DNA of 64,000 bases, taken from positions 1,326,072 through 1,390,071 of the forward strand of contig CAVTWY010000004.1 in NCBI GenBank assembly GCA_963738575.1, in the 5' to 3' direction. Position 1 is the stretch's first letter. Each line of letters starts with the position of its first letter. Of this stretch, positions 17,666 through 25,203 are shown piece after piece. Position numbers and translations under genes: made by a program. This stretch comes from CAVTWY01 sp963738575 (GTDB taxonomy: Bacteria; Pseudomonadota; Gammaproteobacteria; Burkholderiales; Burkholderiaceae_C). The notes under the pieces were generated by a model. It was not told the DNA's origin. It searched no databases and was given only the letters and a program-made list of their open reading frames with translations.

Positions 17666-18622
17666 TTGAAAATCCGTTGCATTCAAATGGCTGCACTGTC
17701 TGTTGCTGCGTTGATGGCGCCGCTGGCGCAAGCCCAGCCGTGCCCTGACAAAAACTTGATGTACTGGCAGGCGTTCCCCCCTGGCGGCGAAAGCGACATT
17801 TCTGCTCGCCATGCACAAATGGTGCTCAAGAAAAAATGCCCAAGCATTGACACCGTGATTCAGTACAAGGCGGGTGGTGGCGGCGCACTGATGTGGAGCA
17901 CCATCAACACCTTGCCGGGTGACGGCGTGACGGTGGCAGGCATCAACTTGCCGCACATGGTGCTGCAACCGATGGAGGGCAACGTCCAATACAAACTGGA
18001 AGACGTCACGCCCGTCTTTTGGTACCACTACACGCCCGACGCCCTGGTGGTGCCCGAACAAAGTGCCATCCGCAGCTGGGCCGACTTCATCAAGGCGGCC
18101 AAAGACAAGCCCAACGGCATGAACTTGGGCGGCTCAGGTCAAAACTCGGCCAACCATGCGGCGCACGAGCGACTAAACCAGGTGTTTGGCATCAAGACCA
18201 CCTACGTTCCCTACAAGGGCACCGGTGACATGACGCTGGCCGTGCTGGGCGGCCACGTCGACGGTGCGATGAGCTACACCGCCTTTGCCATCAACAACAA
18301 GACCAAGGTGCGCGCGCTGGCTGTGGCGATGGACAAGCGCCATCCGTTGTTGCCAGACGTCCCCACCTTCAAAGAGTTGGGGGTCGATTGGGTGGACGGC
18401 GCTTACCGCGGCGTGGGTGTGCCAAAAAGCACGCCCCCTGAGGCCCGCAAACGCTTGGCTGACATTTTTGCAGCGCTGAATGCCGATGCCGAAATGAAAG
18501 AGTTGGCAGCCAAAAGTGGGTTTGAACTGGTGAATGTGGGCCCCGATCAAATGGAGGCCTTCATGCGTGACCGCGTCAAGACCTACACGGCGGTGGGCAA
18601 GCAGATGGGTCTTGGCAAATAA
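17666..18622 (+). CDS. Tripartite tricarboxylate transporter (Bug family) substrate-binding protein
   Basis: A 318-aa periplasmic receptor. It has a Sec signal peptide (MKIRCIQMAAL to about LAQAQ), then the Bug-fold pattern: YWQAFPPGGESDISAR, a GGGGALMW ligand loop, YVPYKGTGDMTLAVLGGHVDGAM and RGVGVPKSTPPEARKRL. Start TTG 17666 is chosen because GAGGAGA lies 7 nt upstream and the signal peptide begins there. No TctA or TctB membrane genes are in the window, so the partner permease must be elsewhere. By position it could bind tartrate/malate (dehydrogenase gene upstream) or sulfolactate (next module, as in the SlcHFG transporter). Confidence 0.88.
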   Translation: MKIRCIQMAALSVAALMAPLAQAQPCPDKNLMYWQAFPPGGESDISARHAQMVLKKKCPSIDTVIQYKAGGGGALMWSTINTLPGDGVTVAGINLPHMVLQPMEGNVQYKLEDVTPVFWYHYTPDALVVPEQSAIRSWADFIKAAKDKPNGMNLGGSGQNSANHAAHERLNQVFGIKTTYVPYKGTGDMTLAVLGGHVDGAMSYTAFAINNKTKVRALAVAMDKRHPLLPDVPTFKELGVDWVDGAYRGVGVPKSTPPEARKRLADIFAALNADAEMKELAAKSGFELVNVGPDQMEAFMRDRVKTYTAVGKQMGLGK

Positions 18623-18634
18623 ACAAGCTTGAAC

Positions 18635-18660
18635 CCCAACATGCGAACTGGCGTGTTGGG
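18635..18660. terminator. Probable bidirectional terminator hairpin
   Basis: CCCAACATGC (18635-18644), loop GAACTG, then GCGTGTTGGG (18651-18660) form a 10-bp stem with one T-G pair. It lies between the convergent stops of the Bug receptor gene (18622) and comC (18663). There is no T-run on either side, so termination is inferred from the position and the stem. Confidence 0.55.
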
Positions 18661-18662
18661 CG

Positions 18663-19673
18663 TTAAGCAGTGACCAAGGCGCGCAGCGCGTCAACCGTGG
18701 CCTGAGGCACTTTCAAGCCCTCTCGTTGTGCTTGCGCCAGCAGCTGGCTTCTGCGCACCCCAGGCAGTCGAACGCCGTCGTCGCTCATCATCTCGGTGAT
18801 CAACACCTCGATGCGGTCAAGGTAGGCGCTGCTACCCGCCAGCGCACCAGGATCGATGATGATGAAGGCCTGGCCCAGGCGAGGGCGGTTGCCTGCATCG
18901 ACAAAAAAGCTTGATGCTTCAAAGCCAAACTGGGCGCCAATAACGGCAGTGACCAGCAGCTCCACCACCAGTGCCAGCATGGCACCTTTGGGTGACGACA
19001 CCGCGCCCAGCGGCAGCATCGACCCTGCCAGCGCCGCCTTGGCGTCGGTGGTGGGTTGACCGGCAGCATCAAGGGCCCAACCCAAGGGAATGGGTTTGCC
19101 CTCTTTGGCAGCCACCATCACTTTGCCGCGCGCCACTTCGGACAAGCTCAAATCGATCATCAAGGGCTCGTGGGCGCGGCGTGGAAACGCGGCAGCCACC
19201 GGGTTGGTGCCAAAAATGGCGTGCTTGCCGCCTGCGGTTGGCATGGCCGATGGTGAATTGGTGAGCCCCAATGCCACCAACCCTGCCGACGTCGCAGCGC
19301 GGAGGTGGTCCACCAGCACGCCGCAATGGTGGCTGTTCGTCACGCCGACAAAGGCGACACCGTGGGTGCGTGCACGGGCAACGGCTTCTTGCATCGCCAT
19401 GTCGCACGCCGCAAAGGCCAGGCCCTCTTGCGCATCGATCAATGCTGCACCACCACGCTGCGACACCAGCGTTGGCTCCGCCGCGCCGTTGACGCGACCA
19501 TTGCGCAAATGGGTGGCGTACTGCGACACGCGCGACAGCCCGTGAGAGCTTAAGCCCTGGGCTTCGGCCAGCACCAGGGCGCGGGCAGTGGCGAGTGCCA
19601 TGGCCGGGTTTGCGCCTGCGCTCGAAAGGGCATCGACCACGATTGCTTCGGCGTCACCCATCGAGATCGTCAT
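18663..19673 (-). CDS. comC: Ldh2-family dehydrogenase, probable (R)-sulfolactate dehydrogenase
   Basis: A 336-aa member of the malate/L-lactate/L-sulfolactate dehydrogenase (Ldh2) family, which uses NAD(P)H in a fold unlike classical Ldh. Family motifs are SSHGLSRVSQY near residues 41-51, VTNSHHCGVLVDHL with the active-site His, GGKHAIFGTNPVAAAFP and a GALAGSSAYLDRIEVL segment. Start ATG 19673 overlaps the slcC stop (ATGA). In known sulfolactate degraders ComC reduces sulfopyruvate to (R)-sulfolactate, the substrate of SuyAB. The assignment rests on the family and on its slcC-suyAB neighbours; a malate or lactate dehydrogenase role is the alternative. Confidence 0.75.
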   Translation of the reverse strand: MTISMGDAEAIVVDALSSAGANPAMALATARALVLAEAQGLSSHGLSRVSQYATHLRNGRVNGAAEPTLVSQRGGAALIDAQEGLAFAACDMAMQEAVARARTHGVAFVGVTNSHHCGVLVDHLRAATSAGLVALGLTNSPSAMPTAGGKHAIFGTNPVAAAFPRRAHEPLMIDLSLSEVARGKVMVAAKEGKPIPLGWALDAAGQPTTDAKAALAGSMLPLGAVSSPKGAMLALVVELLVTAVIGAQFGFEASSFFVDAGNRPRLGQAFIIIDPGALAGSSAYLDRIEVLITEMMSDDGVRLPGVRRSQLLAQAQREGLKVPQATVDALRALVTA

Positions 19674-20596
19674 GCCAAAGCCTCCAGCACTTTTTCGGCG
19701 ATCAAAAAGCTCACCCGCTCGTTGGACTCGGTGGCAACGCCCGCAATGTGCGGCGTCAAAATCAGGTTGGGACAGTCTTGAAAGTGCGGTGACGCGGGCA
19801 GGGGTTCGGTTTCAAAAACGTCGATCGCTGCGCCCCCCAAATGGCCACGTTTGAGGGCGTGGGCCAAGGCCACTTCATCGATGATGCCACCCCGTGCCGT
19901 GTTGATCAAGACCGCACCAGGCTTCATGGATGCGATGCGATGCGCATTGAAAAGCCCCCTCGTTGCGTCGACCAGGGGCACGTGCAGGCTCACCACGTCA
20001 GCCGTCGAGATCACCTCTTGCAGCCCTGCGCAACGTGTAGCGTGTGCGGCAAAGGCTGGGTGGTCTTGGTCAAGCATCGCGTCAAACGCAATCACTTGCA
20101 TGCCGGTGGCACGCGCCATGCGGGCCGTGAGTTGGCCAATCGACCCAAAACCGATCAGACCCAGCGTCTTGCCCGCGATCTCGCGGCCGTTGGACAACGC
20201 GGTGCGTGGCCATTGGCCGCCAGCAACGGCTGCTGTGGATCCGTAGGCACCTCGCAGCAAGAGCATGGCGGTGGCAACCACATACTCGGCCACCGACAAG
20301 GCGTTGGCGCCCGTCGCTGGGATCACCCGAATGCCGCGGGCTTCGCACACCGGCACGTCGATGTTGTCCAGCCCCACACCCAGGCGACCCACCACCTTGC
20401 AGCGGGCCATGGCCGCCAACAGCTCACCCCGCACCTGGGTGCGGTTGCGCACCACCAGCACGTCAGCGCGCGCGCCTTCAGCGCGCAGCCGCGGGGCATC
20501 GTCTACCAACTTGGCGTCGTACAACACATCGTGCTTGGCAGCCAGTTGCGCCACTGCGCGTTCATCCATGAACTCGGTGATGACGATGCGGCTCAC
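19670..20596 (-). CDS. slcC: 2-hydroxyacid dehydrogenase, probable (S)-sulfolactate dehydrogenase
   Basis: A 308-aa D-isomer-specific 2-hydroxyacid dehydrogenase related to phosphoglycerate dehydrogenase. It has the NAD motif LIGFGSIGQ, catalytic Arg in NTARGGIIDE, a Glu in DVFETEPLP and the catalytic His in LTPHIAGV. The GTG at 20596 (giving MSRIVITEFMDE) is chosen because GGAG lies 7 nt upstream and family similarity starts there; a longer frame runs into suyB. SlcC oxidises (S)-sulfolactate to sulfopyruvate, so with ComC it can convert (S)- to (R)-sulfolactate. The name is an inference from the gene neighbourhood. Confidence 0.75.
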   Translation of the reverse strand: MSRIVITEFMDERAVAQLAAKHDVLYDAKLVDDAPRLRAEGARADVLVVRNRTQVRGELLAAMARCKVVGRLGVGLDNIDVPVCEARGIRVIPATGANALSVAEYVVATAMLLLRGAYGSTAAVAGGQWPRTALSNGREIAGKTLGLIGFGSIGQLTARMARATGMQVIAFDAMLDQDHPAFAAHATRCAGLQEVISTADVVSLHVPLVDATRGLFNAHRIASMKPGAVLINTARGGIIDEVALAHALKRGHLGGAAIDVFETEPLPASPHFQDCPNLILTPHIAGVATESNERVSFLIAEKVLEALA

Positions 20597-20625
20597 GGTG
20601 CAGCTCCAGACTTGGTAGGGACCAT

Positions 20626-21801
20626 TTACGCGCTTTCGTACAGACGTGTCAGCACAAATTCGCGGTGACCCAGCGCCTCGGCTGCCGTGAAGCGCCCGTT
20701 GGCCGTGCGCAGCATGCACTCAAGCAACTTGTCACCCGCTTGGTCCAGCGTGATGTCGCGTTGCAGCAGGCCCGAGCTGTCCACGTCAACGTGTTCGCTC
20801 ATCAACCGCACAGTGCGCGGGTTGGCGCAGATTTTGATGACGGGCAGGATTGGGTTGCCAATCACGTTGCCTTGTCCAGTGGGGAAGAAGTGCACCGCAT
20901 AGCCCGACGCTGCGCACAGGGTCACCATTTCGGCCGCTGCCGACGACGAGTCCATGAACCACAGACCCGGGTGCGTTGGCATCTCGGCTTTGTCGATCAC
21001 GCCATCAACAGTGCACTTTTTACCGATCTTCTGGATGTTGCCCAGTGCCTTTTCCTCGATGGTGGTCAGGCCACCGGCAATGTTGCCTTTGGTGGGTTGG
21101 CTGTCTGACAGGTCGCTGGTTTTGTGGCGGTTGATCACGTCCTGGTAGCGGTTGAACATGAACATGAACTGCTCACGCACTTTGTCGTTGGCGCAGCGCG
21201 CCGCCACAATTTGCTCGCCGCCGGTCAGCTCGGTGGTTTCGCCAAAGCACAGGTAATTGCCCAACGGGTGCAGTTTGTCAAAGGCGTTGCCCACCGTGGG
21301 GTTGGCGCCGCAACCACTGGTGGTGTCACTTTCACCGCACTTGGTGGACACCCACAGTTCGTGGATGGCGCAGGGTTCGCGCTGTTTTTCGCTGGCCCAC
21401 TGCACGTACTCGCGCGCCGCTTTGCTGGCGCGCATAATGGTGTCGTGGTCGCCGTGGCCTTCGATGCCAAAACCCACGACGGGCTTGCCGGTGGTGGCGA
21501 TGCCTTGCACCACCTTTTGCGTCCATCCGTCTTCGATGCCAATCACCACCACCGCCGCGACGTTGGGGTTGCAGCCCGTGCCGATCAGCGTGCGAAAGTG
21601 CAAATCAAGGTCGGCGCCAAACTGCAAGCGGCCGTAAGGGTGCGGGATGGCAAGGGCCCCCTTGATGTTGTGCGCCACGGCCTCAGCCGCCGCGTTGGAC
21701 AAATCGTCCAGCGGCAAAATGATGACGTGGTTGCGAATGCCAACGCGCTTGTTTTCGCGCCGGTACCCCAAAAAAGTTGTGTTTTTGTCAATGATGCTCA
21801 T
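20626..21801 (-). CDS. suyB: (2R)-sulfolactate sulfo-lyase, large subunit
   Basis: A 391-aa protein of the UxaA/GarD C-terminal family (altronate and galactarate dehydratases). The sequence follows SuyB in particular: FLGYRRENKRVGIRNHVIILP at the start (a shared family block), HPYGRLQFGADLDLHF, STKCGESDTTSGCG, SQPTKGNIAGGLTTIEEKAL and FPTGQGNVIGNPILPVIK. The enzyme releases sulfite from (R)-sulfolactate, leaving pyruvate, in the cytosol. As in characterised systems, the small subunit is a separate gene next to it. An altronate-dehydratase-like enzyme is the alternative, but the sulfolactate dehydrogenase neighbours argue against it. Confidence 0.85.
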   Translation of the reverse strand: MSIIDKNTTFLGYRRENKRVGIRNHVIILPLDDLSNAAAEAVAHNIKGALAIPHPYGRLQFGADLDLHFRTLIGTGCNPNVAAVVVIGIEDGWTQKVVQGIATTGKPVVGFGIEGHGDHDTIMRASKAAREYVQWASEKQREPCAIHELWVSTKCGESDTTSGCGANPTVGNAFDKLHPLGNYLCFGETTELTGGEQIVAARCANDKVREQFMFMFNRYQDVINRHKTSDLSDSQPTKGNIAGGLTTIEEKALGNIQKIGKKCTVDGVIDKAEMPTHPGLWFMDSSSAAAEMVTLCAASGYAVHFFPTGQGNVIGNPILPVIKICANPRTVRLMSEHVDVDSSGLLQRDITLDQAGDKLLECMLRTANGRFTAAEALGHREFVLTRLYESA

Positions 21802-21865
21802 GATGAGTATTCCTAACAGCAGTCGAGTTTAAAAAGAACGATTCAGCCAAGCAGACGCCGCAGAA

Positions 21866-21931
21866 CTGGCTTCGCCAGGCTGCCAGCGTCGCCCCCCGGG
21901 GGGAGGCGGCCGCAGGCCGCTTCGGGGGGGG
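21866..21931. repeat. GC-rich palindromic (REP-like) element between suyA and suyB
   Basis: Several inverted repeats are packed into 66 bp: CTGGC/GCCAG at 21866-21878 with a 3-nt loop, CCCCCC/GGGGGG at 21892-21903, and GCGGCC/GGCCGC at 21906-21920 with loop GCA. This resembles the GC-rich intergenic palindromes often seen in Comamonadaceae genomes. Lying within the suyA-suyB transcript, it may stabilise mRNA or attenuate transcription between the subunits. No other copy was noticed in this window. Confidence 0.55.
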
Positions 21932-21936
21932 CGTCC

Positions 21937-22218
21937 TCACCAACGTTTGGTCTTGATGTTTTGCACGTGGGCATGCTCGCCCGCTTTGATGGGCTCCACC
22001 ACCTTGCCCATGTCGATGCCGTATTTCCAAACGGTGTCGCCCACCGCCATGTCTTTGAGGGCCACCTTGTGCCCGATGGGGATGTCTTGCTTGGCCAAGA
22101 TGCTGGTGGCTTTGTCGTCATCCATCATCCAGCCATTGAGGGACATGCCTGCCTTGACGCCTTCAACCACCACCACCGCAACGGTGTCGCGGGCGTCGTG
22201 AAGCACAAAATGAATCAT
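21937..22218 (-). CDS. suyA: (2R)-sulfolactate sulfo-lyase, small subunit
   Basis: A 93-aa SAF-domain protein like the N-terminal part of altronate dehydratase, here a separate subunit as in SuyA. Characteristic segments are VVVVEGVKAG, DIPIGHKVALKDMAVGD (the SAF core), KYGIDMGKVVEPIKAGEH and the C-terminal HVQNIKTKRW. It pairs with SuyB to desulfonate (R)-sulfolactate to pyruvate and sulfite. GGAG lies 8 nt before the ATG. It is first in the minus-strand order suyA-suyB-slcC-comC, opposite the GntR-type gene. Confidence 0.85.
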   Translation of the reverse strand: MIHFVLHDARDTVAVVVVEGVKAGMSLNGWMMDDDKATSILAKQDIPIGHKVALKDMAVGDTVWKYGIDMGKVVEPIKAGEHAHVQNIKTKRW

Positions 22219-22326
22219 GGTTGCTTGCTCCTGAAAACCTAGAAAGAGAAACCTTACCGCTCTGCGATGCAGGGCCCTTTGCGGCTGCGGCGGTCGGATC
22301 GTAATCGGTGGAAAAAGCTTGTCAAT

Positions 22327-22347
22327 CCAATCATGTATATGATATGG
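22327..22347. promoter_or_regulatory. Candidate GntR-type operator for suyA/suyR
   Basis: ATCAT (22330-22334) and ATGAT (22339-22343) are inverted around GTAT, flanked by CCA on the left and TGG on the right, giving a near-palindrome of 21 bp. It lies between suyA (start 22218) and the divergent regulator (start 22383), in an AT-rich island. Binding is inferred. Confidence 0.55.
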
Positions 22348-22382
22348 ATGTCTAGGATGGCTTGCTGCACATAAGGGTTTCG

Positions 22383-23159
22383 TTGATCACCGCACGCACC
22401 CCCCAACAACCCGCTTTGGTCGCCATTGCGCCGCAAGCCGCCGGCATGCCGCTGTACCGCGCGGCCAAGCGTGCCCTGTTGCAAGCCATAGAAAGCGGCG
22501 ACGTTTTGCCTGGCGCTGCCTTGCCCAGCGAGGCGGCGTTGGCCAAGTCTCTGGCCATTTCGGTGGGCACTTTGCGCCATGCCGTGGACGAGCTGGTGGC
22601 GGAACACATCTTGGTGCGGCGCCAGGGGCGGGGCACCTTTGTGGCCACGCACAGTGCAGCGCGGTTCTTGTTCCAGTTTTTTCACGTGGAGCGTGCGGAC
22701 GGCCTGCGCGAAAGTCCCGAAGTGCAAATGGTGAGCTTTGATCGCTTGCGCCTGCCCGATGACGTGGCTCAGTCCCTGGCAGTGCGCGCTGGTGAGTGGG
22801 CGGTGGTGGTTGAAAACCGCTTGTTGCTTCAAGGCCGTGCGGTGGTGCATGACCGGCTCTGGGTGCCCGCAGTGCTCTGCAAAGGCCTGACCGAAAAGCG
22901 ACTCCGCGACCGCACCGGTACCATCTACCAGTTCTACCAATCCGAATTCGGCCTCACCGTGCTTCGTGCTCAGGAGCGCGCGCGGGCTGTGGGTGCCGAT
23001 CGTGCGGCGTCGAGGGTGCTTGGCATCGCACCCGGCACCCCGGTGATCCAAGTGCAACGCACCGCGCTCACGTTTGGTGACAAGCCCGTCGAGTATCGTG
23101 TGTCCACCATCCACACTGCCTTCCACGACTACGTGCACACTTTGTCCAGGCCGTCGTGA
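22383..23159 (+). CDS. suyR: GntR-family (HutC-type) regulator, probable SuyR
   Basis: A 258-aa regulator with an N-terminal GntR winged helix (PSEAALAKSLAISVGTLRHAV, then LVRRQGRGTFV) and a UTRA effector domain typical of the HutC group. TTG 22383 is chosen because AAGGG lies 5 nt upstream; another TTG is at 22362. It is divergent from suyA, the usual place for suyR. The expected inducer is sulfolactate or a related compound; this is inferred from the neighbours. Confidence 0.7.
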   Translation: MITARTPQQPALVAIAPQAAGMPLYRAAKRALLQAIESGDVLPGAALPSEAALAKSLAISVGTLRHAVDELVAEHILVRRQGRGTFVATHSAARFLFQFFHVERADGLRESPEVQMVSFDRLRLPDDVAQSLAVRAGEWAVVVENRLLLQGRAVVHDRLWVPAVLCKGLTEKRLRDRTGTIYQFYQSEFGLTVLRAQERARAVGADRAASRVLGIAPGTPVIQVQRTALTFGDKPVEYRVSTIHTAFHDYVHTLSRPS

Positions 23160-23190
23160 CGTTTATGAATCCAACCGTGCCACGCTCCTT

Positions 23191-24414
23191 TTGAACCCTG
23201 ATGCCCCCCGACTGTGGCAGCGCCCACAATGGATGTTGGCCCTGATGCTGGCCTGCTTGGGCATGATCGGACCGTTTGCCATCGACACTTACTTGCCCGC
23301 GTTCAAGGGCATCGCGCAGTCGCTCGGGGCCACGCCCGTGGAGATGCAACAGACGCTGTCGGCGTACCTTTTTGGCTTTGCGATCCTGAACCTCTTTCAC
23401 GGCGCGCTGGCCGATTCGTTTGGCCGACGTCCTGTGATCTTGGGTGGCATGCTGTTGTTTACCGTGGCCTCGGTGGGCTGTGCCATGAGCCAGTCGATTG
23501 GTGCTTTGATCTTCTTTCGTGCCTTGCAAGGCATGTCGGCAGGCGCAGGCATCGTGGTGTCGCGCGCCATCATCCGCGACATGTTTGCGCCCCGAGATGC
23601 GCAGCGCGTGATGTCGCAGGTCACCATTTACTTTGGCGTGGCGCCCGCCGTGGCGCCGTTGATCGGTGGCGTGCTATTTGAATACGCCGACTGGCATTCT
23701 ATTTTTTGGCTTCTGGCGGCCATCGGTGCCATTTTGTTGATTGTCAACGCCAGGTGGTTGCCCGAAACATTGCACAAGGGGCAGCGTCAGCCTTTCAACG
23801 CCCGCAGCCTCTTCAGGGGTTATTGGTCGTTGGCGTCTGACCCACGCTTTATTGCGTTGGCCTTCGCCAGTGGCATCCCCTTCAATGGCATGTTCTTGTA
23901 CGTATTGGCCGCCCCCACATTTTTGGGGGAACACTTGCAATTGGCACCTACGCAGTTCTTTTGGTTCTTCGTGCTCACCATCGGCGGCATCATGGGCGGA
24001 GCGTGGTGGTCGGGGCGTTTGGCGGGTCGCATCCGTCCCAAAGACCAAATTCGGCGGGGGGTGTTCATCATGCTGGGCGCTGCGGTGTTGAACGTGGCGG
24101 GTAACTGGTGGTTGGCCCCGCACGCCGCGTGGTCGATGCTGCCCATTGCGGTGTTTTCTTTCGGCTGGTCGTTGATGGTGCCGGTGGTGACGCTGCAAGT
24201 GCTTGACTTGGTGCCAGATCGACGCGGGATGGCGTCTTCATTGCAGTCGTTTGTGGCCAGTGTTGCCAACGGTGTGGTGGCCGGCGTGGTGGTGCCGCTG
24301 GTGATGCATTCGCCACTGGCGCTGGCACTCACGGCCTTGGCCATGCTGGGCGTTGGCATCGCGGCGTGGCTTTGGGTCAAGCCTCGCTTGCCTTCGGTCG
24401 CCATGCTGTCGTGA
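23191..24414 (+). CDS. Bcr/CflA-family MFS efflux transporter
   Basis: A protein of about 407 aa with 12 hydrophobic segments. Motifs of the Bcr/CflA drug-resistance subfamily are IDTYLPAFKGIAQSLG in the first periplasmic loop and GALADSFGRRPVILGG (motif A) after the second helix. RALQGMSAGAGIVVSRAIIRD is also typical. It may export drugs, sulfonamide-like compounds or metabolites. Start is uncertain: TTG 23191 is used because upstream frame would overlap the regulator gene's end; no clear ribosome-binding site is seen. It follows suyR closely, so a role in the sulfolactate module is possible but unproven. Confidence 0.85.
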   Translation: MNPDAPRLWQRPQWMLALMLACLGMIGPFAIDTYLPAFKGIAQSLGATPVEMQQTLSAYLFGFAILNLFHGALADSFGRRPVILGGMLLFTVASVGCAMSQSIGALIFFRALQGMSAGAGIVVSRAIIRDMFAPRDAQRVMSQVTIYFGVAPAVAPLIGGVLFEYADWHSIFWLLAAIGAILLIVNARWLPETLHKGQRQPFNARSLFRGYWSLASDPRFIALAFASGIPFNGMFLYVLAAPTFLGEHLQLAPTQFFWFFVLTIGGIMGGAWWSGRLAGRIRPKDQIRRGVFIMLGAAVLNVAGNWWLAPHAAWSMLPIAVFSFGWSLMVPVVTLQVLDLVPDRRGMASSLQSFVASVANGVVAGVVVPLVMHSPLALALTALAMLGVGIAAWLWVKPRLPSVAMLS

Positions 24415-24440
24415 CGCAACCATTGCACGCCTGAAGGTTG

Positions 24441-24995
24441 TTAGGGTTTGTGCATTGGGGTGAACGGCGCAAGCACCCTTTCCAGCACCACTTCGGTGTG
24501 CGTTGCCCCTTGCCGGGTGTGCACCTCAGGGGCCACTTCAACGAATCCGAGCCGCTTGGCCAGCGCGATGGACCGCCAGTTGTCCTGCTCTGCGTTGACA
24601 AAAAAATGCGTGACACCAAAGTCGTTCGCCACGCCGTCCAACATTTGACGCACGGCCGATTGAGCGAGGCCGCGACCCCAAAAAGTGCTGCCGATCACGT
24701 AAGCGATGTGGGCTTCATGGTTGGCCTTGATGGTGGTTTGAACGTACCCGGCCATTCGGCCCGACTCATCACGCACCACCCAGTTCAACCAATGCTCAGA
24801 CCCATCGGGCGATTTGCGGCCTTCGCTGCGCGCAAGTTTTTTGCGCAGATGCTGGGGTGAAGCTGGCGGTGTCTCGTCGAGGTATTGGTACAGAGCGGGG
24901 TCGATCAGCACGGAAAAAAGCTCGTCGGCATGGGACACGGAGCGTGGTTCCAAGGTGGCGCATGGGCTTACACCATTTGGTTGATTTTGGATCAT
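24441..24995 (-). CDS. GNAT-family N-acetyltransferase
   Basis: A protein of about 184 aa of the RimJ/RimL-like GNAT group. Central sequence NWVVRDESGRMAGYVQTTI is the motif C-D region, and AYVIGSTFWGRGLAQSAVRQML carries the acetyl-CoA pyrophosphate loop (WGRGLA). AEQDNWRSIALAKRLGFVEV is the typical C-terminal half. ATG 24995 is used; a TTG at 25004 is an alternative. It converges with the MFS gene and is divergent from the dcw cluster. The substrate is unknown. Confidence 0.85.
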   Translation of the reverse strand: MIQNQPNGVSPCATLEPRSVSHADELFSVLIDPALYQYLDETPPASPQHLRKKLARSEGRKSPDGSEHWLNWVVRDESGRMAGYVQTTIKANHEAHIAYVIGSTFWGRGLAQSAVRQMLDGVANDFGVTHFFVNAEQDNWRSIALAKRLGFVEVAPEVHTRQGATHTEVVLERVLAPFTPMHKP

Positions 24996-25135
24996 TTGCA
25001 ACAAAATGATTCTTGAAGGAACGGGTTTCGGACCACGCCGTATGTCTATGTTTTTGAACGTTTTTGCCGTTCAAAAAAGGGCATATTTGCTCAAAAAAGC
25101 GGCTCTAAGTGATTGATTTCATTAGAAGTTTTAAG

Positions 25136-25164
25136 TTTCCAGGCGTTGCTCAGGTGCCTGGAAA
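25136..25164 (+). promoter_or_regulatory. Hairpin overlapping the dcw promoter
   Basis: TTTCCAGGC (25136-25144) and GCCTGGAAA (25156-25164) form a perfect 9-bp inverted repeat with an 11-nt spacer, lying over the -35 region of the putative mraZ promoter. It could be a protein binding site or a DNA hairpin. Confidence 0.45.
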
Positions 25165-25175
25165 GGAGCTATAGT
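25146..25175 (+). promoter_or_regulatory. Putative sigma-70 promoter of the dcw cluster
   Basis: TTGCTC (25146-25151) and TATAGT (25170-25175) are separated by 18 nt, close to the consensus -35 and -10 boxes. Transcription would start near 25182, just ahead of mraZ (25204), inside the MraZ boxes. Confidence 0.6.
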
Positions 25176-25198
25176 GAGGATTAGTGGAAATTAGTGGG
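25172..25198 (+). promoter_or_regulatory. MraZ binding boxes (three direct repeats)
   Basis: TAGTGAG, TAGTGGA and TAGTGGG start at 25172, 25182 and 25192, exactly 10 bp apart. MraZ is known to bind TGGG-type direct repeats with 10-bp spacing before its own gene. They overlap the -10 box and the start point, so MraZ binding should repress the whole dcw operon. Confidence 0.85.
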
Positions 25199-25203
25199 CC
25201 ATT

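Noticed and set aside
25055..25080. TTTTTGAACG / CGTTCAAAAA inverted repeat upstream of mraZ as an intrinsic terminator
   Set aside because: The stem is AT-rich, neither strand has a T-tract in the right place, and no gene ends toward it.
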